A DNA stretch of 64,000 nucleotides from DASRIA01 sp963816975 (GTDB lineage Bacteria > Actinomycetota > Thermoleophilia > Solirubrobacterales > JBBDJG01). A model generated the notes under the pieces. That model did no database searches, was not told where the DNA came from, and saw only the letters and a program-made list of their open reading frames with translations. Shown piece by piece: positions 24,920 through 33,393 of this stretch; the stretch's first letter is position 1, and every line of letters starts with the position of its first letter. Location: the NCBI GenBank assembly GCA_963816975.1, contig CAWFMD010000006.1, positions 682,001-746,000 of the forward strand. The letters are read 5' to 3'. The translations under genes and the position numbers were made by a program.

Positions 24920-26827
24920 ATGCGGACGGCCGTGAACGACCCTGTCTACCGACATCGCCTGGTCCAGCTGCTCGTAGACGCGGGCCTGGTGGCGCTTGCC
25001 TACTGGCTCGCGTTCGCGCTGCGGTTCGACCAGGGGATCCCCGCTCGCTACAGCGACCTGCTGTGGCAGACGATCGCATTCGTCGTGATCGGCAAGGTGC
25101 TGATCTTCGCGGCCTTCGGGATGTACGAGAAATGGTGGCGCTACGTCGGGCTGCGCGACTTCGAGTCGATCCTGAAGGCGGTCGTGGTGGCGAGTCTCGT
25201 GATGGTCGGAATGCTTTACGTCTGGTCTCCCACCGACAGCGACCTGCCCCGCTCGATCGCCGTGATGGACGGGTTGATGACGCTCGCCCTGATCGGCGGC
25301 GTGCGGCTGGCGATTCGCAGCTTCGTCGAACGCCCGCCGCGCGGTGCGATCCTGCCGCTCGGCCGGGAGGTGCTGATCGTGGGCGCGGGCGAGGGCGGAC
25401 AGCTGGTCGCGAAGGAGATGCTCCGCACGCCTTCGCTGCGCCAGACGCCCATCGGCTTCGTCGACGACGATCCCCGCAAGCGCGGTATGCGCATCCATGA
25501 GCTGAAGGTGCTGGGCACGACCACCGAGCTCGGTCGCCTGCTCGACGACGCCGAGCCGGACGAGGTGATCATCGCGATTCCCTCCGCGCCCGGGATGTTG
25601 CGCGAGCGCGTGGTGCGGGCGTGTCGCGAACGTGACATCCCGGTGAAGACGCTGCCCGGCGTCTTCGAGCTGATCTCCGGCTCCGTGAACCTGATGCGCC
25701 AGGTGCGCGAGGTGCAGGTCGAGGACGTGCTCGGGCGAGAGCCGGTGAGCGTGGAGATCGAGGAAGCGGGGGCCTATCTGCGTGACCGCATCGTGCTCGT
25801 GACGGGCGCCGGCGGCTCGATCGGCGCCGAGCTGTGTCGCCAGATCGCCCGCGTGCGCCCGCGGCTGCTCGTCTTGCTCGACCACGCGGAGGACAACCTC
25901 TTCGAGATCGAGCGCGAGCTGATCCGCGACCGCCACTTCACGGCCTGCGAATCGATCCTCGCCGACTGCAAGGAACCGGAGCGGATGACCGACGTGATGC
26001 AGCGCTTTCGTCCCGAGGTCGTGTTCCACGCCGCTGCCTACAAGCACGTCTCCCTGACGGAGGAGAACCCGCTGGAGGCAGTGCGCAACAACGCGATCGG
26101 CACCCGCGTCTGCGCGACCGCCGCGGCCACGGTGGGCACCGCGCGTTTCGTGCTCGTGTCGACCGACAAGGCGGTGAACCCGGCCACTGCGCTGGGCGCC
26201 TCCAAGGCGATGGCCGAGTGGGTGGTGGAGGCACTCGGGCAGCGCCATCCGGCCACCGTCTTCTGCTCGGTGCGGTTCGGGAACGTGCTCGGATCCAGCG
26301 GCAGCGTGGTGCCGCTGTTTCGCAGGCAGATCGAGCAGGGCGGCCCCGTGACCGTCACCCATCCCGACATGCAGCGGTACTTCATGACCATCCCCGAGTC
26401 CGTGCAGCTGATCATCAGGGCCGGCCGGCTCGCGAGTGGCGGCGAGACCTACGTGCTCGAGATGGGCGAGCAGGTGAAGATCATCGAGCTTGCGCGCAAC
26501 ATGATCAGGCTTTCCGGCCAGGACCCGGACGAGGTGCCGATCGAGATCATCGGCCCCCGCGCCGGCGAGAAGTTGCGCGAGGAGCTGTTCCAGCGGGCGG
26601 AGCGGGCGGTCCCCACCGAGGCAGACCGGATCCTGCGGGCCGAGCGGCCGCCGCTCGACCCCGAATGGGTGGACTCTGTGTTCGAGCGCATCGAGCAGCT
26701 GGTGGGGCGGCGCGACGAGCCGTTTCTCGCCCAGACACTCGCGGGGCTCGTACGCGAGGCATACGGGAATTCCGGCCGTGAGGTCGAGGAGGCCGCCGGC
26801 ACGGACCTGAAGGCACTGGCGCCCTAG
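24920..26827 (+). CDS. Membrane nucleotide-sugar 4,6-dehydratase/epimerase (WbpM/PglF/CapD family)
   Basis: A 635-aa enzyme. Four membrane spans occupy residues 10-130, a CoA-binding-like Rossmann domain follows (VLIVGAGEGGQLVAKEML), and the C-terminal SDR domain (about 290-570) has the NAD-binding TGAGGSIGAEL, FHAAAYKHVSLTEENP and STDKAVNPATALGASK. WbpM/PglF enzymes convert UDP-GlcNAc to a 4-keto-6-deoxy sugar. With the DegT aminotransferase just upstream, an amino-deoxy sugar such as a bacillosamine- or QuiNAc-type precursor is likely, although no acetyltransferase is present. The ATG is chosen because the frame upstream belongs to intergenic sequence and a shadow of degT; no clear Shine-Dalgarno. 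Confidence 0.92.
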   Translation: MRTAVNDPVYRHRLVQLLVDAGLVALAYWLAFALRFDQGIPARYSDLLWQTIAFVVIGKVLIFAAFGMYEKWWRYVGLRDFESILKAVVVASLVMVGMLYVWSPTDSDLPRSIAVMDGLMTLALIGGVRLAIRSFVERPPRGAILPLGREVLIVGAGEGGQLVAKEMLRTPSLRQTPIGFVDDDPRKRGMRIHELKVLGTTTELGRLLDDAEPDEVIIAIPSAPGMLRERVVRACRERDIPVKTLPGVFELISGSVNLMRQVREVQVEDVLGREPVSVEIEEAGAYLRDRIVLVTGAGGSIGAELCRQIARVRPRLLVLLDHAEDNLFEIERELIRDRHFTACESILADCKEPERMTDVMQRFRPEVVFHAAAYKHVSLTEENPLEAVRNNAIGTRVCATAAATVGTARFVLVSTDKAVNPATALGASKAMAEWVVEALGQRHPATVFCSVRFGNVLGSSGSVVPLFRRQIEQGGPVTVTHPDMQRYFMTIPESVQLIIRAGRLASGGETYVLEMGEQVKIIELARNMIRLSGQDPDEVPIEIIGPRAGEKLREELFQRAERAVPTEADRILRAERPPLDPEWVDSVFERIEQLVGRRDEPFLAQTLAGLVREAYGNSGREVEEAAGTDLKALAP

Positions 26828-26831
26828 AGCT

Positions 26832-27599
26832 GTGGACCTTGTCGAGCGCGTAGGCTCGTACGTCGGGATGGCCGCCTTTCTGGGGCTGGCGATCCTGGCG
26901 TTGCTGTACTTCTCGCAGGCGCGTGACGTACGGCGCCTGCGCGACTGGGCGGGCCGGGCGCCCGAGCGTGCGCTCGAGCAAGGCGAACGCGCCACCGCCA
27001 CCGCCACCGCCACCGAGGTGGCGCCCGCGACCCCCGCGGCGCAGCACTCGCTGCCCGCCACGCCCTTCTCGCAAGCCGCCGAGCCGCGCAGGCGAAAACC
27101 GCTGCGCGAGCGGATCCGCAACGTCCACATCCCGTATGCGCGGTACATCGCGATGGGCGCCGCAGGGCTGCTCGTCGCGGGCGGCGTCGCGTACGGCGTG
27201 GTCCAGCTCACCGGCGACGACGGCAACGCGACCACGGCGGGCGCCGGTCCGCAACGAACGCAGGACCGGGGTGCCACCGGGCGCCGCAACGGGCGCCCGG
27301 TCAACATCGATCCTGCGCAGGTGACCGTCGCGGTTCTGAACGGCACGACAGTCCAGGGGCTCGCGGCGCAGGTGGCCGCGGAGGCGACCGCCGGCGGTTT
27401 CACGCCGGGGACCACCGGGAACGCGGCCCGGGTCGATCAAACCGAATCCGAAGTGCTCTACAGAGCCGGCCAGGCCCGCGCCGCGCGGGCCGTTGCCAAC
27501 CGGCTCGGCATCGACAAGACGGGTCCGGTGGATTCGGTCAACCAGGAGATCGCCGGTTCGTTCGATGTCGTGGTGCTGGTCGGCACCGATCGACAGTAG
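26832..27599 (+). CDS. Membrane protein with two spans and a C-terminal LytR_C domain
   Basis: A 255-aa protein. A membrane span (residues 11-28) is followed by a linker containing the repeat-encoded ATATATAT tract, a second span (about 109-130), and a C-terminal LytR_C domain (about 157-253) with VTVAVLNGTTVQGLA and FDVVVLVG. LytR_C domains occur at the end of LytR-CpsA-Psr enzymes, which attach glycans to peptidoglycan; here the domain stands alone with no LCP catalytic part. It follows the dehydratase by 4 bp, consistent with a role in glycan attachment or localisation, which is inferred. GTG start with little Shine-Dalgarno. Confidence 0.8.
   Translation: MDLVERVGSYVGMAAFLGLAILALLYFSQARDVRRLRDWAGRAPERALEQGERATATATATEVAPATPAAQHSLPATPFSQAAEPRRRKPLRERIRNVHIPYARYIAMGAAGLLVAGGVAYGVVQLTGDDGNATTAGAGPQRTQDRGATGRRNGRPVNIDPAQVTVAVLNGTTVQGLAAQVAAEATAGGFTPGTTGNAARVDQTESEVLYRAGQARAARAVANRLGIDKTGPVDSVNQEIAGSFDVVVLVGTDRQ
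26991..27014 (+). repeat. Four copies of the hexamer GCCACC
   Basis: The repeat lies inside the LytR_C gene and encodes alternating Ala-Thr in its linker. Six-base units keep the frame, so copy number changes would alter only linker length. Confidence 0.7.
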
Positions 27600-27668
27600 G
27601 GGGGCCGCCGGGAATGGGACGCCCGTGCTGGTGACAGAACGGGGGGTTCGGGGCGGGATGTTCGCAGC

Positions 27669-29453
27669 GTGACCCGGTTCCGGCGGCCCGCCACGGTGCC
27701 GGCCCTGGTCTTCGCGGGGCTCGTCGTCGCAACGTTTGCGGCGTTCTTCGTCACCACTCGGCTGAAGCGTGCGGCCCCCGTGATCGAGCAGCTCACCTTT
27801 CGCCGCAGCTTCTCGCCGAACGGTGACGGCCGGTTCGACGCGGCCCTGTTCGCATTCCGGCTGCGCCGCTCCGACGAGGTGACGGTGTCCGTCGTGACGC
27901 GCGATGGCGACGAGGTGCGCACGCTCGCCGAGGATGTTTCGCTGCAGCGCGGCCGTCGCCACCGGATTCGCTGGGACGGCCGCACCGACGGTGGGCGGGT
28001 GGCGCCCGACGGGGAGTACCACCTGCGTGTCGGACTGCGCGCCCAGGGCCGCACCGTGACGTCGTCACGCAAGCTGTTCCTCGACACGGTGCCGCCCCGG
28101 CCGGTCGTCAAGTACGTGTCGCCCGACTCGATCTCGCCCGACGGCGTGGGTCGTGCGAACAGCGCGTCGCTGCGCTTCGCGGGGCCCTCGCGGCGGGCGC
28201 GCCTGCTGGTCTTCCGCACGGACCTCGCGCGGCCGCGGCTGGTCGCCAGGCGTGAGATCCCGCGTGGCCGGACCACCACCCGCTGGGATGGGCGCGTGAC
28301 CGGCGGAGCGGCCGCTCCGACCGGCTCCTACCTGCTGGTCGTACGCGCGCAGGATGCGGCCGGCAACGTGGGACCGCGGCGGGTGCCACCCGCGCGTGAG
28401 GCGGTGCGCGGCCACCCGGGTCTCTCGGTGAGCTACGTCGCCGCCGCCGGGCCGAGTGTGGTGCGCGCCGGCGCACGCGCCCGCTTCCGGGTCGCGACGG
28501 ACGGCCGCCGCTACCGGTGGAGCGTGACGCGACTCGGCGCCCGCCGGCCGACAGCGCGCGGCACGGGGCGCCGCGAGTCCCTCGTGGTGCGCGCCCCCCG
28601 GGGCCGCGCGGGCGTCGCGCTGCTGCGCGTCCGTGTGGGAGCACATCGCTACGCGACCCCGTTCGTAGTGCGGGGCGAGGGCGGTAAGCGCGTGTTGGTG
28701 GTGCTGCCCAGCGCGACGTGGCAGGCGCGAAACCGGCGCGAACGGGACGGCGACGGCTACCCGGACGTGCTGCCGGCCGACCAGCGGGTGAGCGCGCAGC
28801 GTGCGTTTGCGGGAGCCGGCCTGCCGCCCGGGTTCGCCCCCGACCAGTCCGGAGTGCTGCGCTTCCTCGACCGCGAGCGCCGGCGCTACGAGATCACGAC
28901 CGACCTGATCCTGGCGGAGCCCGGCGCGGCGGGTATCGCCCGCTACAGCGGCGTGCTGTTCGCCGGAGCGCCGCGGTTCGCGCCCCGGAGGGTCCAACGG
29001 TTGCTGGCCGACTACGTGAAGGAAGGGGGGCGCGTGGCCTGGATCGGGCGCCGCGGCTTCGAGTGGAGCGTCGGGGTCACCACCGACCCACGCGGGAGAG
29101 CGACCGCGGTGACGGGGCCGGCGCGCTCGCCCGGAACGCCCTTCGGCGAGCAACCGGGACTTCAGCGCCCGCCCGCGCCGATCGCCATTCTCGCGGACCG
29201 GGCGCGGTTCTTCTCCGGCGTGCCCGGGGTGTTCGGCCCATTCGGGCCGCTCGAGGAGTCCCGCGGGCCGGCGCCGGGGGCGCGAGTGCTGGCCGCCGCC
29301 GGCACCAGCGCCCGGCGCGCAGCGGTCGTGGTCTACCGCAGGGACGCCGGCGTCGTCGCACGCGTCGGGATCGACGGTTTCGGTCGCGCGCTCGGCACCT
29401 CGCCCGCCGCCGAGCGGATAATGCGCAGGCTATGGGTCTTGCTCTCGCGGTAG
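27669..29453 (+). CDS. Large surface protein with FlgD-like Ig repeats and a DMFase-like C-terminal domain
   Basis: A 594-aa protein with an N-terminal membrane span or signal anchor (residues 11-30). Two FlgD-type Ig-like domains follow, the first marked by FSPNGDGRFDAA and RIRWDGRTDGGRVAPDGEYHL, the second by SPDSISPDGVG and TTRWDGRVTGGAAAPTGSY. The C-terminal half (about 335-594) resembles the large N,N-dimethylformamidase-type domain: VLVVLPSATWQA, GDGYPDVLP, LADYVKEGGRVAWIGRRGFEW. Its function is unknown. The gene overlaps the O-antigen ligase gene by 22 bp, so it is probably part of glycan export or display. The GTG start has no clear -10 at leaderless distance. Confidence 0.72.
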   Translation: MTRFRRPATVPALVFAGLVVATFAAFFVTTRLKRAAPVIEQLTFRRSFSPNGDGRFDAALFAFRLRRSDEVTVSVVTRDGDEVRTLAEDVSLQRGRRHRIRWDGRTDGGRVAPDGEYHLRVGLRAQGRTVTSSRKLFLDTVPPRPVVKYVSPDSISPDGVGRANSASLRFAGPSRRARLLVFRTDLARPRLVARREIPRGRTTTRWDGRVTGGAAAPTGSYLLVVRAQDAAGNVGPRRVPPAREAVRGHPGLSVSYVAAAGPSVVRAGARARFRVATDGRRYRWSVTRLGARRPTARGTGRRESLVVRAPRGRAGVALLRVRVGAHRYATPFVVRGEGGKRVLVVLPSATWQARNRRERDGDGYPDVLPADQRVSAQRAFAGAGLPPGFAPDQSGVLRFLDRERRRYEITTDLILAEPGAAGIARYSGVLFAGAPRFAPRRVQRLLADYVKEGGRVAWIGRRGFEWSVGVTTDPRGRATAVTGPARSPGTPFGEQPGLQRPPAPIAILADRARFFSGVPGVFGPFGPLEESRGPAPGARVLAAAGTSARRAAVVVYRRDAGVVARVGIDGFGRALGTSPAAERIMRRLWVLLSR

Positions 29454-30997
29454 GCGCCGCCGCGCCCAAGGCCGGGATCGTGCTGGCGGCGCTCGCGGCC
29501 GCGGGTGTGCTGGTGGACCGCGAACCGCGCCGCCGCTGCGTGTGGATGCTCCTTGCGCTGTCGCTCGCGGCGGTGATCCTGGTCGATCACATCGCCGATA
29601 CCGACCAGTGGCATTCGCTGACGGGCGACCGAGCGCGGTTCGCGGGTCTGTGCGCGGTTGCGATCTTGACCGTCGGGTTGCTGGCGTCGGTGTTCGTGCG
29701 CCGTCCGGATGCCCTGCCGGTGGTCGTCGTGGCCGTGCTCCCGTTCCGCGTACCGATCGAGGCGGCCGGCACCACGTCGAATCTGCTTGTGCCCCTCTAC
29801 CTGGTGATCGCGGCAGGGTGTGCCGCCCTGACATGGCGGGTGCTGCGCGAGCGACCACCGCCCGGTGATGACCCGGCCCGGCCGCTGACGGCCGCGCTGG
29901 CCGGGTTCCTGGTCCTGTACGCGCTCCAGGCGCTGTACTCGAAGGACGTCGACACAGCGCTGGAGCAGGTCGTGTTCTTCTTCGTCCCGTTTGCGCTGCT
30001 GTTCACGTTGCTGCGGGAGGTTCGGTGGACGCGAGCGGTGGTGCTCGCATGCCTGGGCGTGCTGGTCGCGCTGGCGGTCGTGTTCTGCGCGATCGGGTTC
30101 TGGGAGTACGACCGCCGCGAGCTCTTCTGGAACCCGAAAGTGATCGCCGCCAACCAGTTCGAGTCCTACTTCCGGGTCAACTCGGTCTTCTGGGACCCGA
30201 ATGTTTACGGGCGGTTTCTTGCCCTGGTGATGACCGCCGTGGCGGCCTTTCTGCTGTGGACCAGGCGGCCCGCCGTGGCGCTCGGCGCCGGAGCGGTCGT
30301 GGCGGTGCTGTGGGGCGGGCTCGTGCTGACCTTCTCGCAGTCGAGCTTCGCCGCGTTGCTGGCCGGCCTGGCGGTGCTCGCGGCGCTGCGCTGGGATGTG
30401 CGCCGCACTGTCGCGACGGCGCTCGCGGGGGTCGTCCTGGCGATCGTGATCGCCGTCGCCTTCCAGGACACGCTGAAGATCGACCTCGGCAGCTCGTCGG
30501 GGCTGAGCAAGGTCACGAGCGGCCGCTCCGACCTGATCGAGGGTGGGCTGGAGCTGTTCACGAACCGCCCGCTCCAGGGATACGGATCCGGCTCCTTCGG
30601 GCGTGCCTATCGGCTCGAGCGCAAGGGGAACCAGCAGCAGGCGGTGTCGGCGTCCCACACGATGCCGGTGACCGTGGCCGCGGAGCAGGGACTGATCGGC
30701 CTCGTCGCCTACGTGGCGGTGGTGGCCGCCGCCCTGCTGGTGCTGTTCGGGAACCGCCCGTTCCGGGAGCAGCGGTCACCGCGAGCAGCGGGCGCTTCGC
30801 GGGTCGCACGCGCCGCGCTGGCTGCGATGTTCGTCGCGCTGCTCGTGCACACGATGGTGTACGCCGCCTTTCTGGAGGACCCGTTCACCTGGGTGATACT
30901 CGCGGCCGGTGCGGCGCTGGCGCCGCTCGCGCAGCTGCGCGAGCAGCGCACGCGGGGCGCTGCGCCGGCTCCGGCTCCGGCTCCGGCGCCGATCTGA
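29432..30997 (+). CDS. O-antigen ligase/polymerase-like membrane protein (Wzy_C family)
   Basis: A 521-aa polytopic protein with about 12 membrane spans. The Wzy_C signature is visible as LTFSQSSFAALLAGL, then RSDLIEGGLELFTNRPLQGYGSGSF and SHTMPVTVAAEQGLIGL; the conserved Arg and His of these loops are those needed in O-antigen ligases. It would polymerise or transfer lipid-linked glycan outside the cell. It ends in a PAPAPAPAP tail encoded by three CCGGCT hexamers (30965-30982). The chosen ATG overlaps the preceding gene by 22 bp; its stop shares a base with the flippase start. Confidence 0.85.
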   Translation: MGLALAVGAAAPKAGIVLAALAAAGVLVDREPRRRCVWMLLALSLAAVILVDHIADTDQWHSLTGDRARFAGLCAVAILTVGLLASVFVRRPDALPVVVVAVLPFRVPIEAAGTTSNLLVPLYLVIAAGCAALTWRVLRERPPPGDDPARPLTAALAGFLVLYALQALYSKDVDTALEQVVFFFVPFALLFTLLREVRWTRAVVLACLGVLVALAVVFCAIGFWEYDRRELFWNPKVIAANQFESYFRVNSVFWDPNVYGRFLALVMTAVAAFLLWTRRPAVALGAGAVVAVLWGGLVLTFSQSSFAALLAGLAVLAALRWDVRRTVATALAGVVLAIVIAVAFQDTLKIDLGSSSGLSKVTSGRSDLIEGGLELFTNRPLQGYGSGSFGRAYRLERKGNQQQAVSASHTMPVTVAAEQGLIGLVAYVAVVAAALLVLFGNRPFREQRSPRAAGASRVARAALAAMFVALLVHTMVYAAFLEDPFTWVILAAGAALAPLAQLREQRTRGAAPAPAPAPAPI

Positions 30998-32562
30998 TGA
31001 CCGACTTCCTCCGGCGCCTGGCCTCGACGGGCGCGGCCTACACGGCGTCGAGCGTGATCTCGAAGCTGTTCGCGGTCGCGCTGCTGCCCCTCTATACGCG
31101 ACACCTCTCGCGTGGCGACTACGGGGCGGCCGAGGTGTTGCTGGCGACCGTCGTCGCCCTCAGCATCTTCTTCCGCCTGGGCATCATCGAGGCGCTGCTG
31201 CGTTACTACTACGTGGACGACGAACAGGGCGGCCGCTCCGTAGACGGACCGGCCGGTCTGCGCAGGGACGCGGTGGTCCGCAGCGCCGTGGGCTTCCTGA
31301 TCGTCGCGATCACGCTCGGTGCGCTGCTCGCAGCGGCCTTCGCCGGGCCGCTGTCCGAGGCGTTGCTCGACCGCCGCGATACCGGGCTGATGATGATCGC
31401 AGCGGGCGGGTTGTGGGTGTTCACGCTCTACGAGCTGATGATGGCGCTGTTCCGGCTGGACGAGCGCGCCCGCGCGTACTTCACCGCGAGCCTGGCCAAC
31501 GTGCTGCTCACGATCGCGCTGACCGTGTGGCTGGTGGTCGCGCGTGACGAGGGCGCTCGCGGTCTGCTGCTCGGCAACTTCGCGGGGTCCGCGCTGATCC
31601 TGGCCGCGCTCTTCTGGGTGCACCGCCGCCGTCTGGCCCTGATCCCCTCTGCGAGCACGGTGCGCCCGATGCTGCGCTTCGGCCTTCCCACGATGCCGGC
31701 CGAGCTGTCGCTGTATGCGCTGAACGTGATCGACCGCGTCGCGCTGGTACGCCTCGCTGGGTTGGCCGAGGCCGGTCTCTACGCACTCGCCGTGAAGTTC
31801 AGCCAGGTGGTGACCGTCGTGGTACGTGCGTTCAACCTCGCCTGGCCGCCGCTGGCGTACTCGATCCGCTCCGACGACGAGGCCCGCCGCGCGTATTCGC
31901 TGGTCGTCACCTATTACCTGTTGGTGTCGTTCACGATCGTCCTGGCGCTTTCGCTCGAGGCGCGCTGGGTCGTGCGCGCGCTGGCCGCGCCGGAGTTCTT
32001 CGGCGCCTACGAAGCCGTGCCGCTGGTCGCGACGGGCGTCACGCTGTACGCGCTCTACCTGGTGCTGGCCGTCGCCGTCGGGCGGGTCGGCCGTACCGAG
32101 TACAACTTCCCGGTCACCGGGGTCGCGCTCGCTGTCAACATCGGGCTGAACCTGGTGCTGATCGAGCCGTACGGCATCGTGGGTGCCGGAGTCGCGCTGG
32201 TCGCCGCTTATTTGGTGATGGTCGCGCTGATGTACGCGGTCACACGCAAGGTGTTTCCGCTCGGCCTCGAGTGGGCGCGGATCGCCCGCATCGTGGGCCT
32301 CGCCGTCGCACTGTTCTCCGGCGGCGAGCTGCTGCTGCCCGACCGCGGCGCGGTCGGGCTGGTCGCCCGCGCCGCGCTGGTGCCGGGGTTCTGGGCGCTG
32401 CTGTACGGCAGCGGCTTCTTCCACGCCGCGGAGCTGGCGCAGCTGCGCGCGATCCGCGACCGTGTGCGGGCTGCGCTGCCCGGCTCAGGGGAGGCGCCGC
32501 AGGACCTGGAAGCCCTGCGCAGCCGCGCGGAGCTGATGGACGAGGTGCACGATGCCGAGTAG
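30997..32562 (+). CDS. Polysaccharide flippase (Wzx/MATE-like, polysaccharide biosynthesis family)
   Basis: A 521-aa membrane protein with about 14 spans. The N-terminal region ISKLFAVALLPLYTRHLSRGDYGAAEVLL is the family hallmark, and FGLPTMPAELSLYALNVIDRV is the conserved central motif of polysaccharide exporters. It would flip a lipid-linked glycan precursor across the membrane. The start codon overlaps the ligase stop as TGATG. Its 3' end overlaps the convergent CDP-alcohol phosphotransferase gene by 78 bp, unusually long even in this compact genome. The last 25 residues (charged, non-membrane) are the overlapping part, so they are probably the less constrained side. Confidence 0.88.
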   Translation: MTDFLRRLASTGAAYTASSVISKLFAVALLPLYTRHLSRGDYGAAEVLLATVVALSIFFRLGIIEALLRYYYVDDEQGGRSVDGPAGLRRDAVVRSAVGFLIVAITLGALLAAAFAGPLSEALLDRRDTGLMMIAAGGLWVFTLYELMMALFRLDERARAYFTASLANVLLTIALTVWLVVARDEGARGLLLGNFAGSALILAALFWVHRRRLALIPSASTVRPMLRFGLPTMPAELSLYALNVIDRVALVRLAGLAEAGLYALAVKFSQVVTVVVRAFNLAWPPLAYSIRSDDEARRAYSLVVTYYLLVSFTIVLALSLEARWVVRALAAPEFFGAYEAVPLVATGVTLYALYLVLAVAVGRVGRTEYNFPVTGVALAVNIGLNLVLIEPYGIVGAGVALVAAYLVMVALMYAVTRKVFPLGLEWARIARIVGLAVALFSGGELLLPDRGAVGLVARAALVPGFWALLYGSGFFHAAELAQLRAIRDRVRAALPGSGEAPQDLEALRSRAELMDEVHDAE

Positions 32563-33393
32563 CGCGATCAGCACCTCGCGGCCGGCGACGTGCTCGATCA
32601 TCGGGTACTCGCCGTCCAGGCCGCTCGCCACCAGGTCGATTGCGACGAACAGCGCCAGCAGGTTCACGAAGCCGGGGAACACGAGCAGCTGCCCGAGGCC
32701 GGTCCACCGCCTCCACAGCAGGGCCGTTCCTCCGCCACCCGCCCGCCGCGACCGGTAGTCGCCCTCGAGGTCGAGCTGGTCCGGGTCGCCGCCCTGCCGC
32801 GCGAGCACCACGCGCAGGAACTCCGGCGAGCCGCGCAGCTCGGGCTTGTCGCGATACAGCCCGAGCAGCACGTGGTCACGGGCCGAGTAGGAGACGCGCA
32901 GGACGCTCAGGATCGCGATCAGAGCGCCCAGCAGCAGCCAGTCGTGGCCGCTCTGCGTATATGCGCCCCACGCCAGCGCGCCGATCGCGATCGCGGGCAC
33001 GTAGTAGTGGCCGAGCCAGTCGAGGTAGGCGCCGCCGGCGTTGGTCGCGACGCCCCCGGTCTGCGCGCGGTAGCGCGCGATCTCGCCGTCGGAGAAGTCG
33101 ACCACGAACGACAGCTGCAACAGTCCGAGCCCGGCGACCAGTACCCAGAACTGGTTGCACGCCAGCATCAGCGCCCCCGCCACGCCGATCAGGATTCCCG
33201 CGATCGTGACGGTGTTGGCGCTCATGCGGGTGTGCAGGAGCAGCCACGTGATCCTGATCGACAGCCTGCGGATCAGCACCGCGTAGGCGTTGCGAAAGTC
33301 GCGCGGAGCCTCCGGATCGCGGCCCTCTCCGCCGCAGATCGCCTCCAGCTCTCGAATGGGAGGGACGGCCATGCCCGATACTTTCCCAGCCAT
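32485..33393 (-). CDS. CDP-alcohol phosphatidyltransferase family membrane protein
   Basis: A 302-aa protein with about six membrane spans. The family motif is recognisable but altered: DFSDGEIAR is normal, but 13 residues instead of about 8 separate AR from GAYLD, and the last metal/catalytic Asp is replaced by His (DWLGH). The long loop at residues 150-220 (rich in charge) is an insertion. It sits head to head with a cytidylyltransferase and next to G1P dehydrogenase, so its CDP-alcohol and acceptor are probably small polyols rather than CDP-diacylglycerol. A Shine-Dalgarno AAGGA lies 8 nt before the ATG at 33393; ATG 33372 is an alternative. Confidence 0.83.
   Translation of the reverse strand: MAGKVSGMAVPPIRELEAICGGEGRDPEAPRDFRNAYAVLIRRLSIRITWLLLHTRMSANTVTIAGILIGVAGALMLACNQFWVLVAGLGLLQLSFVVDFSDGEIARYRAQTGGVATNAGGAYLDWLGHYYVPAIAIGALAWGAYTQSGHDWLLLGALIAILSVLRVSYSARDHVLLGLYRDKPELRGSPEFLRVVLARQGGDPDQLDLEGDYRSRRAGGGGTALLWRRWTGLGQLLVFPGFVNLLALFVAIDLVASGLDGEYPMIEHVAGREVLIALLGIVHLVHQLRAAAQGFQVLRRLP
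33379..33384 (+). promoter_or_regulatory. Candidate -10 element for a leaderless cytidylyltransferase mRNA
   Basis: TACTTT ends 7 nt before the ATG at 33392. That ATG lies within 2 bp of the start codon of the divergent gene, so the element is inside the coding region of the minus-strand gene. It supports 33392 rather than the ATG at 33371. Confidence 0.5.

Noticed and set aside
24668..27415. 915-codon minus-strand open frame across the dehydratase
   Set aside because: Covers the dehydratase and LytR_C genes in antisense, with low-complexity translation and no family match by eye.
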